A stretch of DNA of 64,000 bases, taken from the NCBI GenBank assembly GCA_938002015.1, contig CALLAU010000037.1, forward strand, positions 47,986 through 111,985, written 5' to 3'. The notes under the pieces were generated by a model. It did no database searches, was not told where the DNA came from, and was given only the letters and a program-made list of their open reading frames with translations. Positions 35,052 through 43,581 of the stretch are shown here, piece after piece. The translations under genes and the position numbers were made by a program. Within the stretch, counting starts at the first letter, position 1. Each line of letters starts with the position of its first letter. This DNA is from an uncultured Bdellovibrionales bacterium. Its GTDB lineage: Bacteria; Bdellovibrionota; Bdellovibrionia; Bdellovibrionales; UBA1609.

Positions 35052-36635
35052 ATGGGATTCATCGAAGAAGTAAAGAGACGACGTACATTTGCAATTATTT
35101 CTCACCCGGATGCTGGTAAAACAACCATTACTGAGAAAATCCTCTATGAAGGAGGGGTGATCAGAGAGGCTGGGGAAGTAAAGGGTAAGAAGGGGAGAAA
35201 AGCTGCCACTTCTGACTGGATGGCTATGGAGAAAGAAAGAGGGGTCTCTATCACTTCAAGTGTGATGAGTTTTGATCATGAAGGCCTAAGAGTAAACCTT
35301 CTAGATACCCCAGGTCACAAAGACTTTGGAGAAGATACCTACAGAACTTTAATTGCTGCAGATTCAGCAGCTATGCTTATAGATGCAGCAAAAGGTGTAG
35401 AAGCTCAAACAAGAAAGCTTTATGAGGTCTGTAAATTAAAGAAAATGCCGATTTTTACATTTGCTAATAAAATGGATAGAGAGGGTAAAGATCCTCTTGA
35501 TTTAATAGATGATGTTGAAAAGACTTTAGAGATGAAGTGCTACCCTGTGACTTGGCCAATAGGAATAGGGGATAGGTTTAAAGGTCTTTATCATAGACAA
35601 AAAAGAGAAGTTTATATTTTTACAAAAGGTGAAGAAGAGCCAGAAGTTTATAAAGTAGATGGCTATGATGATCCAAAGATTAAAGAGCTTACAGGTGATG
35701 ATGAGCTTTATGAAATGTTTTTTGAGACTCTAGAGCTATTAGAAGGGGCTTCTGATGACTTTAGTGAAGAGGCGTTTTTAAAAGGTGAGATAAGCCCAAT
35801 GACATTTGGGAGTGCTAAATTTAACTGGGGAGTGGATCTTTTCTTAGAGCTTTTTTGTAAATACGCTCCAGAACCAAGATCAAGAATGACAGATAAAGGA
35901 GAGCTTGATCCAGTTGAGAAAAACTTCTCTGGCTTTGTTTTTAAAATCCAAGCAAATATGGATAAAAACCATAGAGACAGAGTGGCTTTTGTAAGAGTTT
36001 GTAGTGGTAGGTTTGAAAGAGGAATGAAAGTTCAACACCAACGCTTAGGTAGAGAGTTAAGGCTTTCTTATGCTAACCAGTTTTTAGCAGGAGAAAGGGA
36101 GACTCTTGAAGAGGCTTTTAGTGGAGATATTGTTGGAGTAAATGATACTGGAAATTTTCAAATAGGAGACTCTATTACAGGAAAAGGTAAGATGACTTTT
36201 GAGCCTATTCCAAGGTTTGCTCCTGAGCTTTTTGGAAGAGTAACGATTAAAGATCCTTTAAAAAGAAAGAAAATGAATGAGGCTGTTCAGCACTTAGTTG
36301 AAGAGGGTCTTATTCAGTTCTTCTATGATCCAAATATTGGAAGACAAGATTCTATTTTAGGAGTTGTTGGAGAGCTTCAGTTTGAAGTGCTTCTTCATAG
36401 AATGAGTGAAGAATACAATGTTGAAGCAAAACTAGAAAGACTTCCCTATGCTCTAGCAAGATGGACGTTTGATAAAGAAAGTGGAGAAGCTATAAAAGAC
36501 TGTCCTAAAGGAGCTGATAGGATTTTTCTAGATAATTATGAATGTCCAGTCGTTCTTTTAGATAATGAATGGGACCTTGGGTGGCTTGAGAGAGACAACC
36601 CAGATACTAAGTTTTCTATGTCAGCCTTAGGTTAA
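35052..36635 (+). CDS. prfC: Peptide chain release factor 3
   Basis: From the ATG at 35052 the protein is 527 residues, beginning MGFIEEVKRRRTFAIISHPDAGKTT, the expected start of RF3; the GTG at 35034 is less likely. GTPase motifs are the P-loop HPDAGKTT, switch II LLDTPGHKDFGEDTYR and NKMD. The RF3-specific GVSITSSVMSFD, DPVEKNFSGFVFKIQANMDKNHRDRVAF and VVGELQFEVLLHRM are all present. It releases RF1/RF2 from the ribosome after termination. Confidence 0.96.
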   Translation: MGFIEEVKRRRTFAIISHPDAGKTTITEKILYEGGVIREAGEVKGKKGRKAATSDWMAMEKERGVSITSSVMSFDHEGLRVNLLDTPGHKDFGEDTYRTLIAADSAAMLIDAAKGVEAQTRKLYEVCKLKKMPIFTFANKMDREGKDPLDLIDDVEKTLEMKCYPVTWPIGIGDRFKGLYHRQKREVYIFTKGEEEPEVYKVDGYDDPKIKELTGDDELYEMFFETLELLEGASDDFSEEAFLKGEISPMTFGSAKFNWGVDLFLELFCKYAPEPRSRMTDKGELDPVEKNFSGFVFKIQANMDKNHRDRVAFVRVCSGRFERGMKVQHQRLGRELRLSYANQFLAGERETLEEAFSGDIVGVNDTGNFQIGDSITGKGKMTFEPIPRFAPELFGRVTIKDPLKRKKMNEAVQHLVEEGLIQFFYDPNIGRQDSILGVVGELQFEVLLHRMSEEYNVEAKLERLPYALARWTFDKESGEAIKDCPKGADRIFLDNYECPVVLLDNEWDLGWLERDNPDTKFSMSALG

Positions 36636-36646
36636 TAGAAGAAGAC

Positions 36647-36675
36647 ATGTCAATCTTATAACTTAAGACTGACAT
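36647..36675. terminator. Hairpin between convergent genes
   Basis: ATGTCA-A-TCTTA (36647-36658) pairs with TAAGA-C-TGACAT (36664-36675) around a five-base loop, with one mismatch. It lies between the stops of prfC and the minus-strand gene at 36707. There is no adjacent T-run, so termination is uncertain. Confidence 0.4.
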
Positions 36676-36706
36676 AGTTAAGTTAAGTAAATTAACTTTT
36701 TGTTAT

Positions 36707-37189
36707 TTACTTTTTTCTACAAACTGCAGATGCTGAGTAACCTTTATCGAAACCTTGTGTTATTTTCGATCGTATTGTTACGATACCGCTAGGTAGCTCT
36801 GATATAAGAGTGCTGCCATTTTCTGCCATAACCCCTTGAGGACTGTCGTATATACTAACAGTTTCAAACAGTAGCGTTTTGTCATCTTTTCTTGTCATTC
36901 TATATTGATCAAGAACCTTATAGTCCATTTCATCATCTTTATTTAAGCGTCTTGTTTTTAAAGGACTGCCTACTGGGTCAATACTGTATACGGACACTGT
37001 TTTTGCATTAAGCCCGTCATCTCCAGCCTCATTGAGTATGTTGCTGTAAGAAATAAAATTATCTCCAGTAATTTGAACTTCAAAATTAAGGTCAAACCCT
37101 GTAAGTTTGCAATTATATGTTCCTTCACTCACAGCTTGTGAGTTCAGTGCGACAAGGTTAAATAGTATAAATACTAATATGGTTCTCAT
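36707..37189 (-). CDS. Small secreted beta-rich protein with terminal cysteine pair
   Basis: The 160-residue protein has a signal peptide (MRTILVFILFNLVALNSQA). The mature chain is beta-rich, with one cysteine near the start (GTYNCKLTGF) and one four residues from the end (SAVCRKK), likely joined. GxYxCKL at the start recalls small lipocalin-like domains, but no family was recognised. The ribosome-binding site is AGGAGA. The layout matches the genes at 37404 and 7732. Confidence 0.65.
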   Translation of the reverse strand: MRTILVFILFNLVALNSQAVSEGTYNCKLTGFDLNFEVQITGDNFISYSNILNEAGDDGLNAKTVSVYSIDPVGSPLKTRRLNKDDEMDYKVLDQYRMTRKDDKTLLFETVSIYDSPQGVMAENGSTLISELPSGIVTIRSKITQGFDKGYSASAVCRKK

Positions 37190-37403
37190 TTCTTTCTCCT
37201 GGTTTAATAGTTTATGTGCTAGATAAGCAGTTTTTAAGCCAGAGGTATAAAAGCTTTTATGGGTTTTGAGGATTTTTGGTATATAGAAAATACACCTGTA
37301 CTGCCAAAAATGGTTATTTTTCAGATGCAGTCATTCAAATAAATATTTTATAAGAGTAGATACTCACAAGAGCTTTCTTTAAAAAAAAGTGGGTAAATAT
37401 AAC

Positions 37404-37736
37404 TTACTCACTTTTAAAACTTGCGCAGTTAAATACTACATAACCTAGCTCTGGAGTTTCAAAAATTAATGGACCGTCTTGAGATGTGCCGTGCGCTAAC
37501 ATTTTAAACCCTGTGCCTTTAAATTCAATTTCAATTTCTGGCCACTTGGGTCCTTGTCCAGCTAAAGTAATCCTAATATCTTTGTGTTCAGTTGCTACTA
37601 TGTTCTCACCATCAGGTATGGAGTATCTTTCAATTACTTGGTTTCCGTCGATATCTCTTGATAGTCTGCACTCTGTATCTACGGCAAAAACTGTTGAGCT
37701 TAAAAACATTGAAGCAATAATTAATAACTTATTCAT
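37404..37736 (-). CDS. Small secreted protein with terminal cysteine pair
   Basis: The ATG at 37736 is preferred over the upstream start at 37775 because it gives a proper signal peptide (MNKLLIIASMFLSSTVFA) and has AAGGA eight bases upstream. The mature protein is only about 92 residues, with a cysteine at each end (VDTECRLSRD and VVFNCASF). It may be related in architecture to the neighbour at 36707. Function unknown. Confidence 0.65.
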   Translation of the reverse strand: MNKLLIIASMFLSSTVFAVDTECRLSRDIDGNQVIERYSIPDGENIVATEHKDIRITLAGQGPKWPEIEIEFKGTGFKMLAHGTSQDGPLIFETPELGYVVFNCASFKSE

Positions 37737-37943
37737 CTTTAATTTCCTTTCTATATAATAGATAACTTTTTGCAAGAATCAGTCTAGAGTGAAGATGCAC
37801 TAAGGCATATCTGAAGAACTTAAGAGTGAAAAGACTTATAATAAACCGACAAAAAACGTCACTTTTAAAGTGAAAAAAAGAAGTGTATAAGCCAGTATTT
37901 CAATAATGAAACACTGATGCATTGATACTTACTTGAAGAAAAA

Positions 37944-38318
37944 TCAGTGTGCTTTAAGTAGAATTAAGATACTGATCAGCCATAAGACGATCCAGCTTAA
38001 GTGCTTTCCACGAGTGAAGATGAGAGGGAGTGCTCCACTTATAAAAAAAGTAAGACTCAGTATGTATAATATAAATTGTTCATTAATAGATAAGTCATTT
38101 CTTGTGCTTAGGGTCCACATGATTGCGCTAAAACCCCATCCCATTACAGTCATTATATGCCAGCAAAATCTTAAAGTTGCTTTAGTAAAAAAATCAGAAC
38201 CAAACAGGTGAGGTATATTATCTCTTTTAAAAAGACGCATGAGAATATACTTTTCACCAAGATAAGAGTGAATAAATAGAAGTAAAAAGCAGAGCAGGGA
38301 AGCGATTTTTAAAGACAT
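37944..38318 (-). CDS. Small membrane protein of unknown function
   Basis: The 124-residue frame encodes about four hydrophobic helices: IASLLCFLLLFIHSYLG, FCWHIMTVMGWGFSAIMW, QFILYILSLTFFISGALPL and LSWIVLWLISILILL. The opposite strand has a weaker overlapping frame that I take as a shadow, since it has no helix pattern. No ribosome-binding site is clear. The topology is all that can be said. Confidence 0.55.
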   Translation of the reverse strand: MSLKIASLLCFLLLFIHSYLGEKYILMRLFKRDNIPHLFGSDFFTKATLRFCWHIMTVMGWGFSAIMWTLSTRNDLSINEQFILYILSLTFFISGALPLIFTRGKHLSWIVLWLISILILLKAH

Positions 38319-38475
38319 ATTTTATCAGTTTACCTGAGCTATTAATATAATCAACTCGAAGGTGTAAGAGCTTAATCGGCAATACATAGCAGCTATGAAC
38401 TAAAAAGTAGAAAATTTTGACATTTTAAAAACTATATTGATACGATTAGCATGTAGATTACTAGGGGAGAATTTT

Positions 38476-39132
38476 ATGAAAAGCCTGTTTTTAATGTCTA
38501 TTTTATTAGTTTTTGTAGGATGTGTGACAGCAGTTGAAGAGACTAAAGTTGAAGATGAAAAAGTCTTCTCCATTACTAAATCAGTAGGTGTAACAGGAGC
38601 TTTTATACTTATTGGGAGTTTTAAAGATTGTAATATTAAATGGGAAGCCCAAGGTGGAGTTCTTACGCATAGATCAGCTTGTTCAAAAGCTGAAAGAAAT
38701 GATGTCTTAGCTATAATGACAGAAATGGCCGTAAAGTACAGGAAAGAGTCCCCAATTAAAATTGATTATATAAGGTTTACTTCAAAAGATTTTAAGAATG
38801 AAGAAGCTCGCTTAGCTAAGATGGTTACGCAATCAAAAATGTGGAATAAGTATTCAAAGCTTTACTCTAAGAAAACATGGGCTGAAAAAAAGAAGAGCGA
38901 GTTTCAAAACGACTTTTTAAAAAAAATAATGGAGAAGAAAAAAGTTTTTGCTCTTGTTCCAGTTGCTTTTAAGCAGGTTGGCTATAAATTTAAATATGAT
39001 CAAATTGAAGTTACAAAAATGTCGAATCTTTTTGAATCAAAGTATAAGAATGTTTTAACGGAGCAGTTTAAAACTAAGAAGAGTCTTTTAGTCCCTGAGA
39101 ATATTAAAGTAGTCTTAAAAAGAGAGTACTAG
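38476..39132 (+). CDS. Lipoprotein of unknown function
   Basis: From the ATG at 38476, which has GGGGAGA nine bases upstream, the product is 218 residues with a lipoprotein signal MKSLFLMSILLVFVGC. The earlier in-frame start at 38437 lacks a ribosome-binding site. The mature part is strongly basic (lysine-rich) and mixed helical, with GSFKDCNIKWEAQGGV early on. No family was recognised. It is convergent with the NHL-like lipoprotein gene, six bases away. Confidence 0.7.
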   Translation: MKSLFLMSILLVFVGCVTAVEETKVEDEKVFSITKSVGVTGAFILIGSFKDCNIKWEAQGGVLTHRSACSKAERNDVLAIMTEMAVKYRKESPIKIDYIRFTSKDFKNEEARLAKMVTQSKMWNKYSKLYSKKTWAEKKKSEFQNDFLKKIMEKKKVFALVPVAFKQVGYKFKYDQIEVTKMSNLFESKYKNVLTEQFKTKKSLLVPENIKVVLKREY

Positions 39133-39138
39133 TTTTCT

Positions 39139-40101
39139 TTAAAGCTCTCTAGTAAGTACTTCAATATCTGTAATATTAAGGGAGTAGATATCTTGTATAA
39201 AAGGAGCTACTCCTTGTCTTACCCCAGCCTCATCGATAAGTTCAATTGAATCTGTAATTGAAGATGCCGCCATAATGGTTCCATCTGGAAGCTCAGCAAT
39301 AGCTGTAGGATCTCTTAAAATGGTGAGCCCTGGTTCAAATATATTTGTAAGCGTTAAGGTCCCTTCATCTAGAGTGTAGACGGCATCATCTGTCCAAGAA
39401 GTAAAATAAATAAGTTCATTTGAATGCACTATTACGCCGTAAGGTCTTAAGCCTGATACATCAAATGAATCAACGCATGTAGGTGTGTGATTTGAAACAT
39501 CAAACTTATGTATTCTGTTATTATTATAATCAGCTACATATAAAAACCCATCGTCTGTGGCGTGCATGTTTCTGGGTGCTCCTAAATTACATGGAGCAAG
39601 GTTATTTGGAATTATGGCAGTAGAAAGCCTATCTCCTGCTGAGCTAAATACTTCAATATTAGCTGACTCCACTGCATAGTAATAATCAAGAGTAGGACCA
39701 TATTCAATATCATAAACATTTCCATTAAAAACTGCTGAACCATAAAAGAATTCATAGGTGTTATCATAAGGAATTTCTAAGATGCTGTCGGCACCGTTTG
39801 TACTTGTTAAAAAACTACCATTTCCACCAATGGCCAAACCCATAGGATTAGAGCCAAAAGCTCTTAGGTCTATAATGGCATTTTCAAAGCTTCCATCTAT
39901 ATTATAAGAAGTTATACCTCTGTGGTTACCATCGCCACTTGATATAAGAATGCTTGTTTTAGTTGGTGTAGAAACAACTTCTTCTTCTGTTGATTTCTTC
40001 TTATTATCACTTCCGCAAGCAGCAAGGTTTAAAACTATAAAGCTAAGAGTAAATATATTTTTAACATGTTTAAGCGTTATGGTTTTAAAAACAGAAGTCA
40101 T
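39139..40101 (-). CDS. NHL/beta-propeller-like lipoprotein
   Basis: From the ATG at 40101 the protein has 320 residues, with lipobox LAAC (Cys29). The longer version from 40203 overlaps the upstream stop as ATGA and may be used for coupling, but it would put 34 extra residues before the signal. The mature chain contains NHL-type strands: GLAIGGNGSFLTSTNGADSI, NMHATDDGFLYVADYNNNRIHKFDV, PYGVIVHSNELIYFTS and PTAIAELPDGTIMAASS. A six-bladed propeller is likely. It follows the VWA lipoprotein in one operon. Confidence 0.72.
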   Translation of the reverse strand: MTSVFKTITLKHVKNIFTLSFIVLNLAACGSDNKKKSTEEEVVSTPTKTSILISSGDGNHRGITSYNIDGSFENAIIDLRAFGSNPMGLAIGGNGSFLTSTNGADSILEIPYDNTYEFFYGSAVFNGNVYDIEYGPTLDYYYAVESANIEVFSSAGDRLSTAIIPNNLAPCNLGAPRNMHATDDGFLYVADYNNNRIHKFDVSNHTPTCVDSFDVSGLRPYGVIVHSNELIYFTSWTDDAVYTLDEGTLTLTNIFEPGLTILRDPTAIAELPDGTIMAASSITDSIELIDEAGVRQGVAPFIQDIYSLNITDIEVLTREL

Positions 40102-40199
40102 AGTATCATATCGGTACAATTTGCCTGAAAGTTTAACAAAAGACTTAAAGGAGCAGGACCTAAGACTTAAGGTTAAAGATTTAAGTAAGTAAAAATTAA

Positions 40200-41663
40200 T
40201 CATAACGACTTCCTGTCGTATGTTACTGAAAGCTCAATACCTTGTGTTGGTATATAATCACCATGGAAGGTTATTATTTTACCAGTCTCGTTATAAATAT
40301 AGCCACCATCTGAATTAGCATCATTAGGATCATAGACAGGAACATCAACTTCTTGAGCGGTGTTTCTATCAAAGATTACTTTTAATGTGCTAAGCACAGG
40401 CTCTCCTTCAACTGGAAAAGTTGTTGAAGCTTCAATAATATTTGCTGTAATTGCTTTTAAATCTTCACTGTAGTCAGGTTTATCAATACTTACTAGAATT
40501 CCTTCAGTAGATTTTGCTAAATCATGATAAGACTGGAAAGTGCTAAAAGAATATCCTTCACCAGGATCACCATCATTATTTTCATCCCATTTAGTAATTG
40601 AATAAATTTTATAAAATTCGCTTGAGCCTTTAAACAAAGTTAAATAATCAGTTAACTCACTAGCTCCAGTATAAACAGCGCCACTTCCATAATTATGTGG
40701 AATGATGTCAACTTCAGTTCCTCTTTTTCTAGAATGATCTCTTTCATCTGTAATAAAAATTACAGCTAAAAAAGCATCATCTCTAAAGAAAGTAGAAGCT
40801 CCTGCATTTGAATAATCTCTACCATAAAAGTTTGCCCAGTAAGGAGTTGAATTATCATTTGTTTCGATTAAATTTTTTGAGATATCACTTGTAGAAATAA
40901 AAGAAGTTACAGAATCAATTCCTCTTTCATCTGCTACAAATCTAATTGTCGAATCGTTTGCATTAGTCCAATTTTCAGGAGAAGGAGACATGCTTCCACA
41001 GTTCTTCTTGCCAACATCTCTTCCGTAAATATCAAAATTAACTCTAAATTTATTTAAAAAACTATTTGGGTTAGCTGTTACATAAGAAGTTAAATCAGTG
41101 CAGCTATCAGCTACAGGGTCTTCGCAAGATTTCTCACCCGGGTCAGTAACATCTCCATCCATATTATTGTCAGTATAGGTACAATCACAGAAATCAATAT
41201 CTAAAGCATCTCTATCAGCTTGTGTGATATCACTTTGTGATAGATAAGGAGACATTGTATCTTGATCACTAGCTTCACCAGAGTGAAGAACATTTAAAAT
41301 AGGAAGATAGGGGTTAAGCGTAGAATCAACATAAGTGTTGTTAAAATCAGGGTTACTTGCACCAGAGAGTTCATAATCATAGTGTTTTTGTGACCAGGCT
41401 GTAGTCGATATAATTCCGATTCTAAAGTCATAATTATATGCTAAGTAATCCTTAACAAATGACATCGCATTACGCTGAACATTGTCAATTTCATTGTTCA
41501 TAGAACCTGAACAATCAACAACCCATAAAACATCCATCTTCTCATTAATGGTGCTGCCCTCGATTGTAGAGGACTCTGTACTTGGAATGACAGAAACTGA
41601 GCCGCCGCCACAACCGATTGTAAATAATATGCTAACACAAAGTATATGTTTGAAGTTTCCCAT
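40200..41663 (-). CDS. VWA-domain lipoprotein
   Basis: The 487-residue product has a lipoprotein signal (lipobox TIGC, Cys18). The von Willebrand A domain begins at KMDVLWVVDCSGSMNNEI with the metal-ion site D50-x-S52-x-S54. FRIGIISTTAW and AVIFITDERDHS follow as later VWA strands. Inserted loops carry Asp-rich calcium-type sequences (NNMDGDVTDPGE, DENNDGDPGEG). A C-terminal beta domain contains PVEGEPVLSTLKVIFDRN. VWA domains bind protein ligands, so an adhesive or scaffolding surface role is likely, together with the coupled propeller lipoprotein. Confidence 0.85.
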   Translation of the reverse strand: MGNFKHILCVSILFTIGCGGGSVSVIPSTESSTIEGSTINEKMDVLWVVDCSGSMNNEIDNVQRNAMSFVKDYLAYNYDFRIGIISTTAWSQKHYDYELSGASNPDFNNTYVDSTLNPYLPILNVLHSGEASDQDTMSPYLSQSDITQADRDALDIDFCDCTYTDNNMDGDVTDPGEKSCEDPVADSCTDLTSYVTANPNSFLNKFRVNFDIYGRDVGKKNCGSMSPSPENWTNANDSTIRFVADERGIDSVTSFISTSDISKNLIETNDNSTPYWANFYGRDYSNAGASTFFRDDAFLAVIFITDERDHSRKRGTEVDIIPHNYGSGAVYTGASELTDYLTLFKGSSEFYKIYSITKWDENNDGDPGEGYSFSTFQSYHDLAKSTEGILVSIDKPDYSEDLKAITANIIEASTTFPVEGEPVLSTLKVIFDRNTAQEVDVPVYDPNDANSDGGYIYNETGKIITFHGDYIPTQGIELSVTYDRKSL

Positions 41664-41738
41664 ACATTATAAATCGGGGCAGCTAGACTTTAGGTTTAGA
41701 TAATCTTAATAAAAAGAAGGCCTATAGGGCGTTTGTTA

Positions 41739-41778
41739 ACATAAATGAAACATTCTTTACATAAACGAAACACTTTGC
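41739..41778. repeat. Two tandem 20-base repeats
   Basis: ACATAAATGAAACATTCTTT (41739-41758) is followed directly by ACATAAACGAAACACTTTGC (41759-41778), agreeing in most positions. The pair sits immediately after the motB stop codon. It has no terminator shape; a role in transcript stability or as a binding site is possible. Confidence 0.45.
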
Positions 41779-41781
41779 TTC

Positions 41782-42507
41782 TTAAATTGGGTGTTCGTTA
41801 ACCACTTTAATCACAACGCGTCTATTTTTTTCTTGATTTGAAACAATAGCGTTGTTTTCTTTATCACGGTGAGGAACAAGTGGGCGTGTTTCACCAAATC
41901 CCAATGTGAGAATCTGTTCTTTTGAAAACTTAAAAGTTTCAAATAACCTTGCAACTGAGTTTGCTCTAAGACTTGAAAGCTCCCAGTTACTAGCTATGAC
42001 ACCCTTACTAATAGGTATATCATCTGTATGGCCTTCAATAACAAACTTCTTCGCACCAGCTTTTTGATCTAAAACCTGAATAAGTTCTTTCATCAAATCA
42101 TTTGCATCACTTTTAAGTGAATAAGATCCAGAATTAAAAAGTAGGGTGCCTTCAAACATTATTGTTATACCAGATTTTTTTACATCAACACTTACTTTCT
42201 CATCTAAACCTTTTTCTGTAATAAGTTCTTTAATAGATGAGCCTATATCCTCATATGGTTGTTCAACTTCTCCGCCCATGTATTCTGCAGCAGCTTCGCC
42301 AACAGATGTAAAAGTACTTTCATCAAAGTTAGCCATTGAAAGCATAAGAGCAAAAAAGCCCATAAGAAGAGTCATCAAATCGGCATAGCTTATTAGCCAT
42401 ACACCTTCAGTATCTTCATGAACAGCGCCACCTTCGTCATCATTAAAGATGAGGTGATCATCTTCAGGCTCTTCAATTTCTAAACTTTTAACGTGTTCAG
42501 CTGACAT
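41782..42507 (-). CDS. motB: Flagellar stator protein MotB
   Basis: The 241-residue protein has an acidic cytoplasmic N-terminus, one membrane helix (about 36-57) with the proton-carrying aspartate D43 in WLISYADLMTLLMGFFALMLSMANF, and a C-terminal OmpA-like peptidoglycan-binding domain (FVIEGHTDDIPI, NWELSSLRANSVARLF, GETRPLVPH, NRRVVIKV). With MotA it forms the stator that drives flagellar rotation. It follows motA by 17 bases. A TolR/ExbD-type protein is excluded by the OmpA domain. Confidence 0.93.
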   Translation of the reverse strand: MSAEHVKSLEIEEPEDDHLIFNDDEGGAVHEDTEGVWLISYADLMTLLMGFFALMLSMANFDESTFTSVGEAAAEYMGGEVEQPYEDIGSSIKELITEKGLDEKVSVDVKKSGITIMFEGTLLFNSGSYSLKSDANDLMKELIQVLDQKAGAKKFVIEGHTDDIPISKGVIASNWELSSLRANSVARLFETFKFSKEQILTLGFGETRPLVPHRDKENNAIVSNQEKNRRVVIKVVNEHPI

Positions 42508-42524
42508 CTATATAATACCTTTGT

Positions 42525-43343
42525 TTATGCTGCTTTTTGACCAGAAGAAGATGAGTTTGCACCGCCTTCAATCTTAAGAAGCGCTCTTTCGCCTGGAAGT
42601 AAATAACTCTTGATATTTTCTTCAACTAAAAGTGGGTGTTTTTTAGCTCTAATCATTTTTAAGCCATCAATAACCATTTGCCTTGTGATTCTGTCCTGTT
42701 TATTAAACTTTGAAAGGTTTTCTCCAACAGGAATAAAGATAAAGTTTGCAACAGCAATACCATAAAGAGTTGCAATAAGTGCTGTTGCCATTGCAGGTCC
42801 AACAGTTTTAATTGCATCAGCGCCACCTAATCCTTGCATTAAAGATACGATACCAACAACAGCTCCTAGTAGTCCAAAAGCTGGCGGGAACTTAGCAAGA
42901 GTTGTAAACATATGTGCATCATCTTCATATCTGACATAATGAGTTTTTGCTCGCTTAAGTAAGATTGTATCTATTTCTCTCTCGCTTAAGCCACCTTCAA
43001 GTGTTAGCTCTAGCCCTTCTTTTAGAAAGTGAGTTTTTATATCAGGAACTGCAGCAGCGAGAGCAGATTCACCTTTTCTTGCTTCTTTTGAAAGGTGAAC
43101 AATTTCAGTTATAACTTCTGAATAATTTTTTTGAGTACCTTTTAAAACTCTTGATAAGAAAAGTTTAAAAAGCATTACTAAATTTTTACCAGAGAAACTA
43201 AGCATGGCTGCTGAAACAGTACCGCCAATAACAATAAGACCTGCGTGCCAATCTAAAAAGACGGCAGGGTTTTTTGTGGAAGTTAATGCCACAATAAGGA
43301 AAACGACAATCGATGATATTAAACCAATTAATGAGCTGTTCAA
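42525..43343 (-). CDS. motA: Flagellar stator protein MotA
   Basis: The 272-residue protein has four membrane helices and the MotA blocks LDWHAGLIVIGGTVSAAM, FGLLGAVVGIVSLMQGLGG, GPAMATALIATLYGIAVANFIFIPVGENL and a C-terminal cytoplasmic tail ending in QRMVIDGL-like QMVIDGLKMI. The start is TTG, decided by a strong AGGAGG site seven bases upstream. The gene lies behind a FliA-type promoter, and is followed by motB. Confidence 0.93.
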   Translation of the reverse strand: MNSSLIGLISSIVVFLIVALTSTKNPAVFLDWHAGLIVIGGTVSAAMLSFSGKNLVMLFKLFLSRVLKGTQKNYSEVITEIVHLSKEARKGESALAAAVPDIKTHFLKEGLELTLEGGLSEREIDTILLKRAKTHYVRYEDDAHMFTTLAKFPPAFGLLGAVVGIVSLMQGLGGADAIKTVGPAMATALIATLYGIAVANFIFIPVGENLSKFNKQDRITRQMVIDGLKMIRAKKHPLLVEENIKSYLLPGERALLKIEGGANSSSSGQKAA

Positions 43344-43350
43344 AATTCAG

Positions 43351-43356
43351 CCTCCT
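43351..43356 (-). promoter_or_regulatory. Ribosome-binding site fixing the TTG start of motA
   Basis: AGGAGG on the minus strand lies seven bases before the TTG at 43343. This supports the unusual start codon, as no ATG is available at the expected N-terminus. Confidence 0.8.
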
Positions 43357-43367
43357 GTTATATTATA

Positions 43368-43394
43368 TTTTCGGAAACTACTAGCTCTGTTTTA
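43368..43394 (-). promoter_or_regulatory. FliA (sigma-28)-type promoter of motAB
   Basis: On the minus strand TAAAACAG (43394-43387) and TCCGAAAA (43375-43368) are separated by exactly 11 bases, as in the sigma-28 consensus TAAAGTTT-N11-GCCGATAA. The TAAA core is complete and six of eight -10 bases agree. Its place directly before motA fits late flagellar gene control. Confidence 0.6.
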
Positions 43395-43581
43395 AGTCTA
43401 GAAAATGGTTAAGAAAGAATTAAATTGAAATAATGAGCTAGACTTAAAGCTTATATGAGTAAGGTCGACTGCCGCTAAGTCTAGAGAGTATCAATAGTCT
43501 GGTCGAGATCGTATGCACTTAAGTTTGGTATCTTCTCTTGGCGGATAGATTTAAGAATTTTATTAATCTAGCATAATCCTT

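Noticed and set aside
37859..37873. 15-base palindrome TCACTTTTAAAGTGA
   Set aside because: The loop would be a single base and the site lies far from a start codon, so I could not assign it a role.
37933..38211. Plus-strand frame of 92 codons
   Set aside because: It lies opposite the frame at 37944-38318, which encodes four clear membrane helices; the plus-strand product has no recognisable structure.
40102..40203. 34-residue extension of the NHL-like lipoprotein
   Set aside because: Although the ATGA overlap is attractive, it would bury the lipoprotein signal behind a basic, non-signal segment. I kept the shorter form and noted the alternative.
41782..43343. Reading motAB as TolQ/TolR or AglQ/AglS gliding motor genes
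   Set aside because: The second protein has a full OmpA-type peptidoglycan-binding domain and the first has MotA-specific blocks, which favour the flagellar stator.
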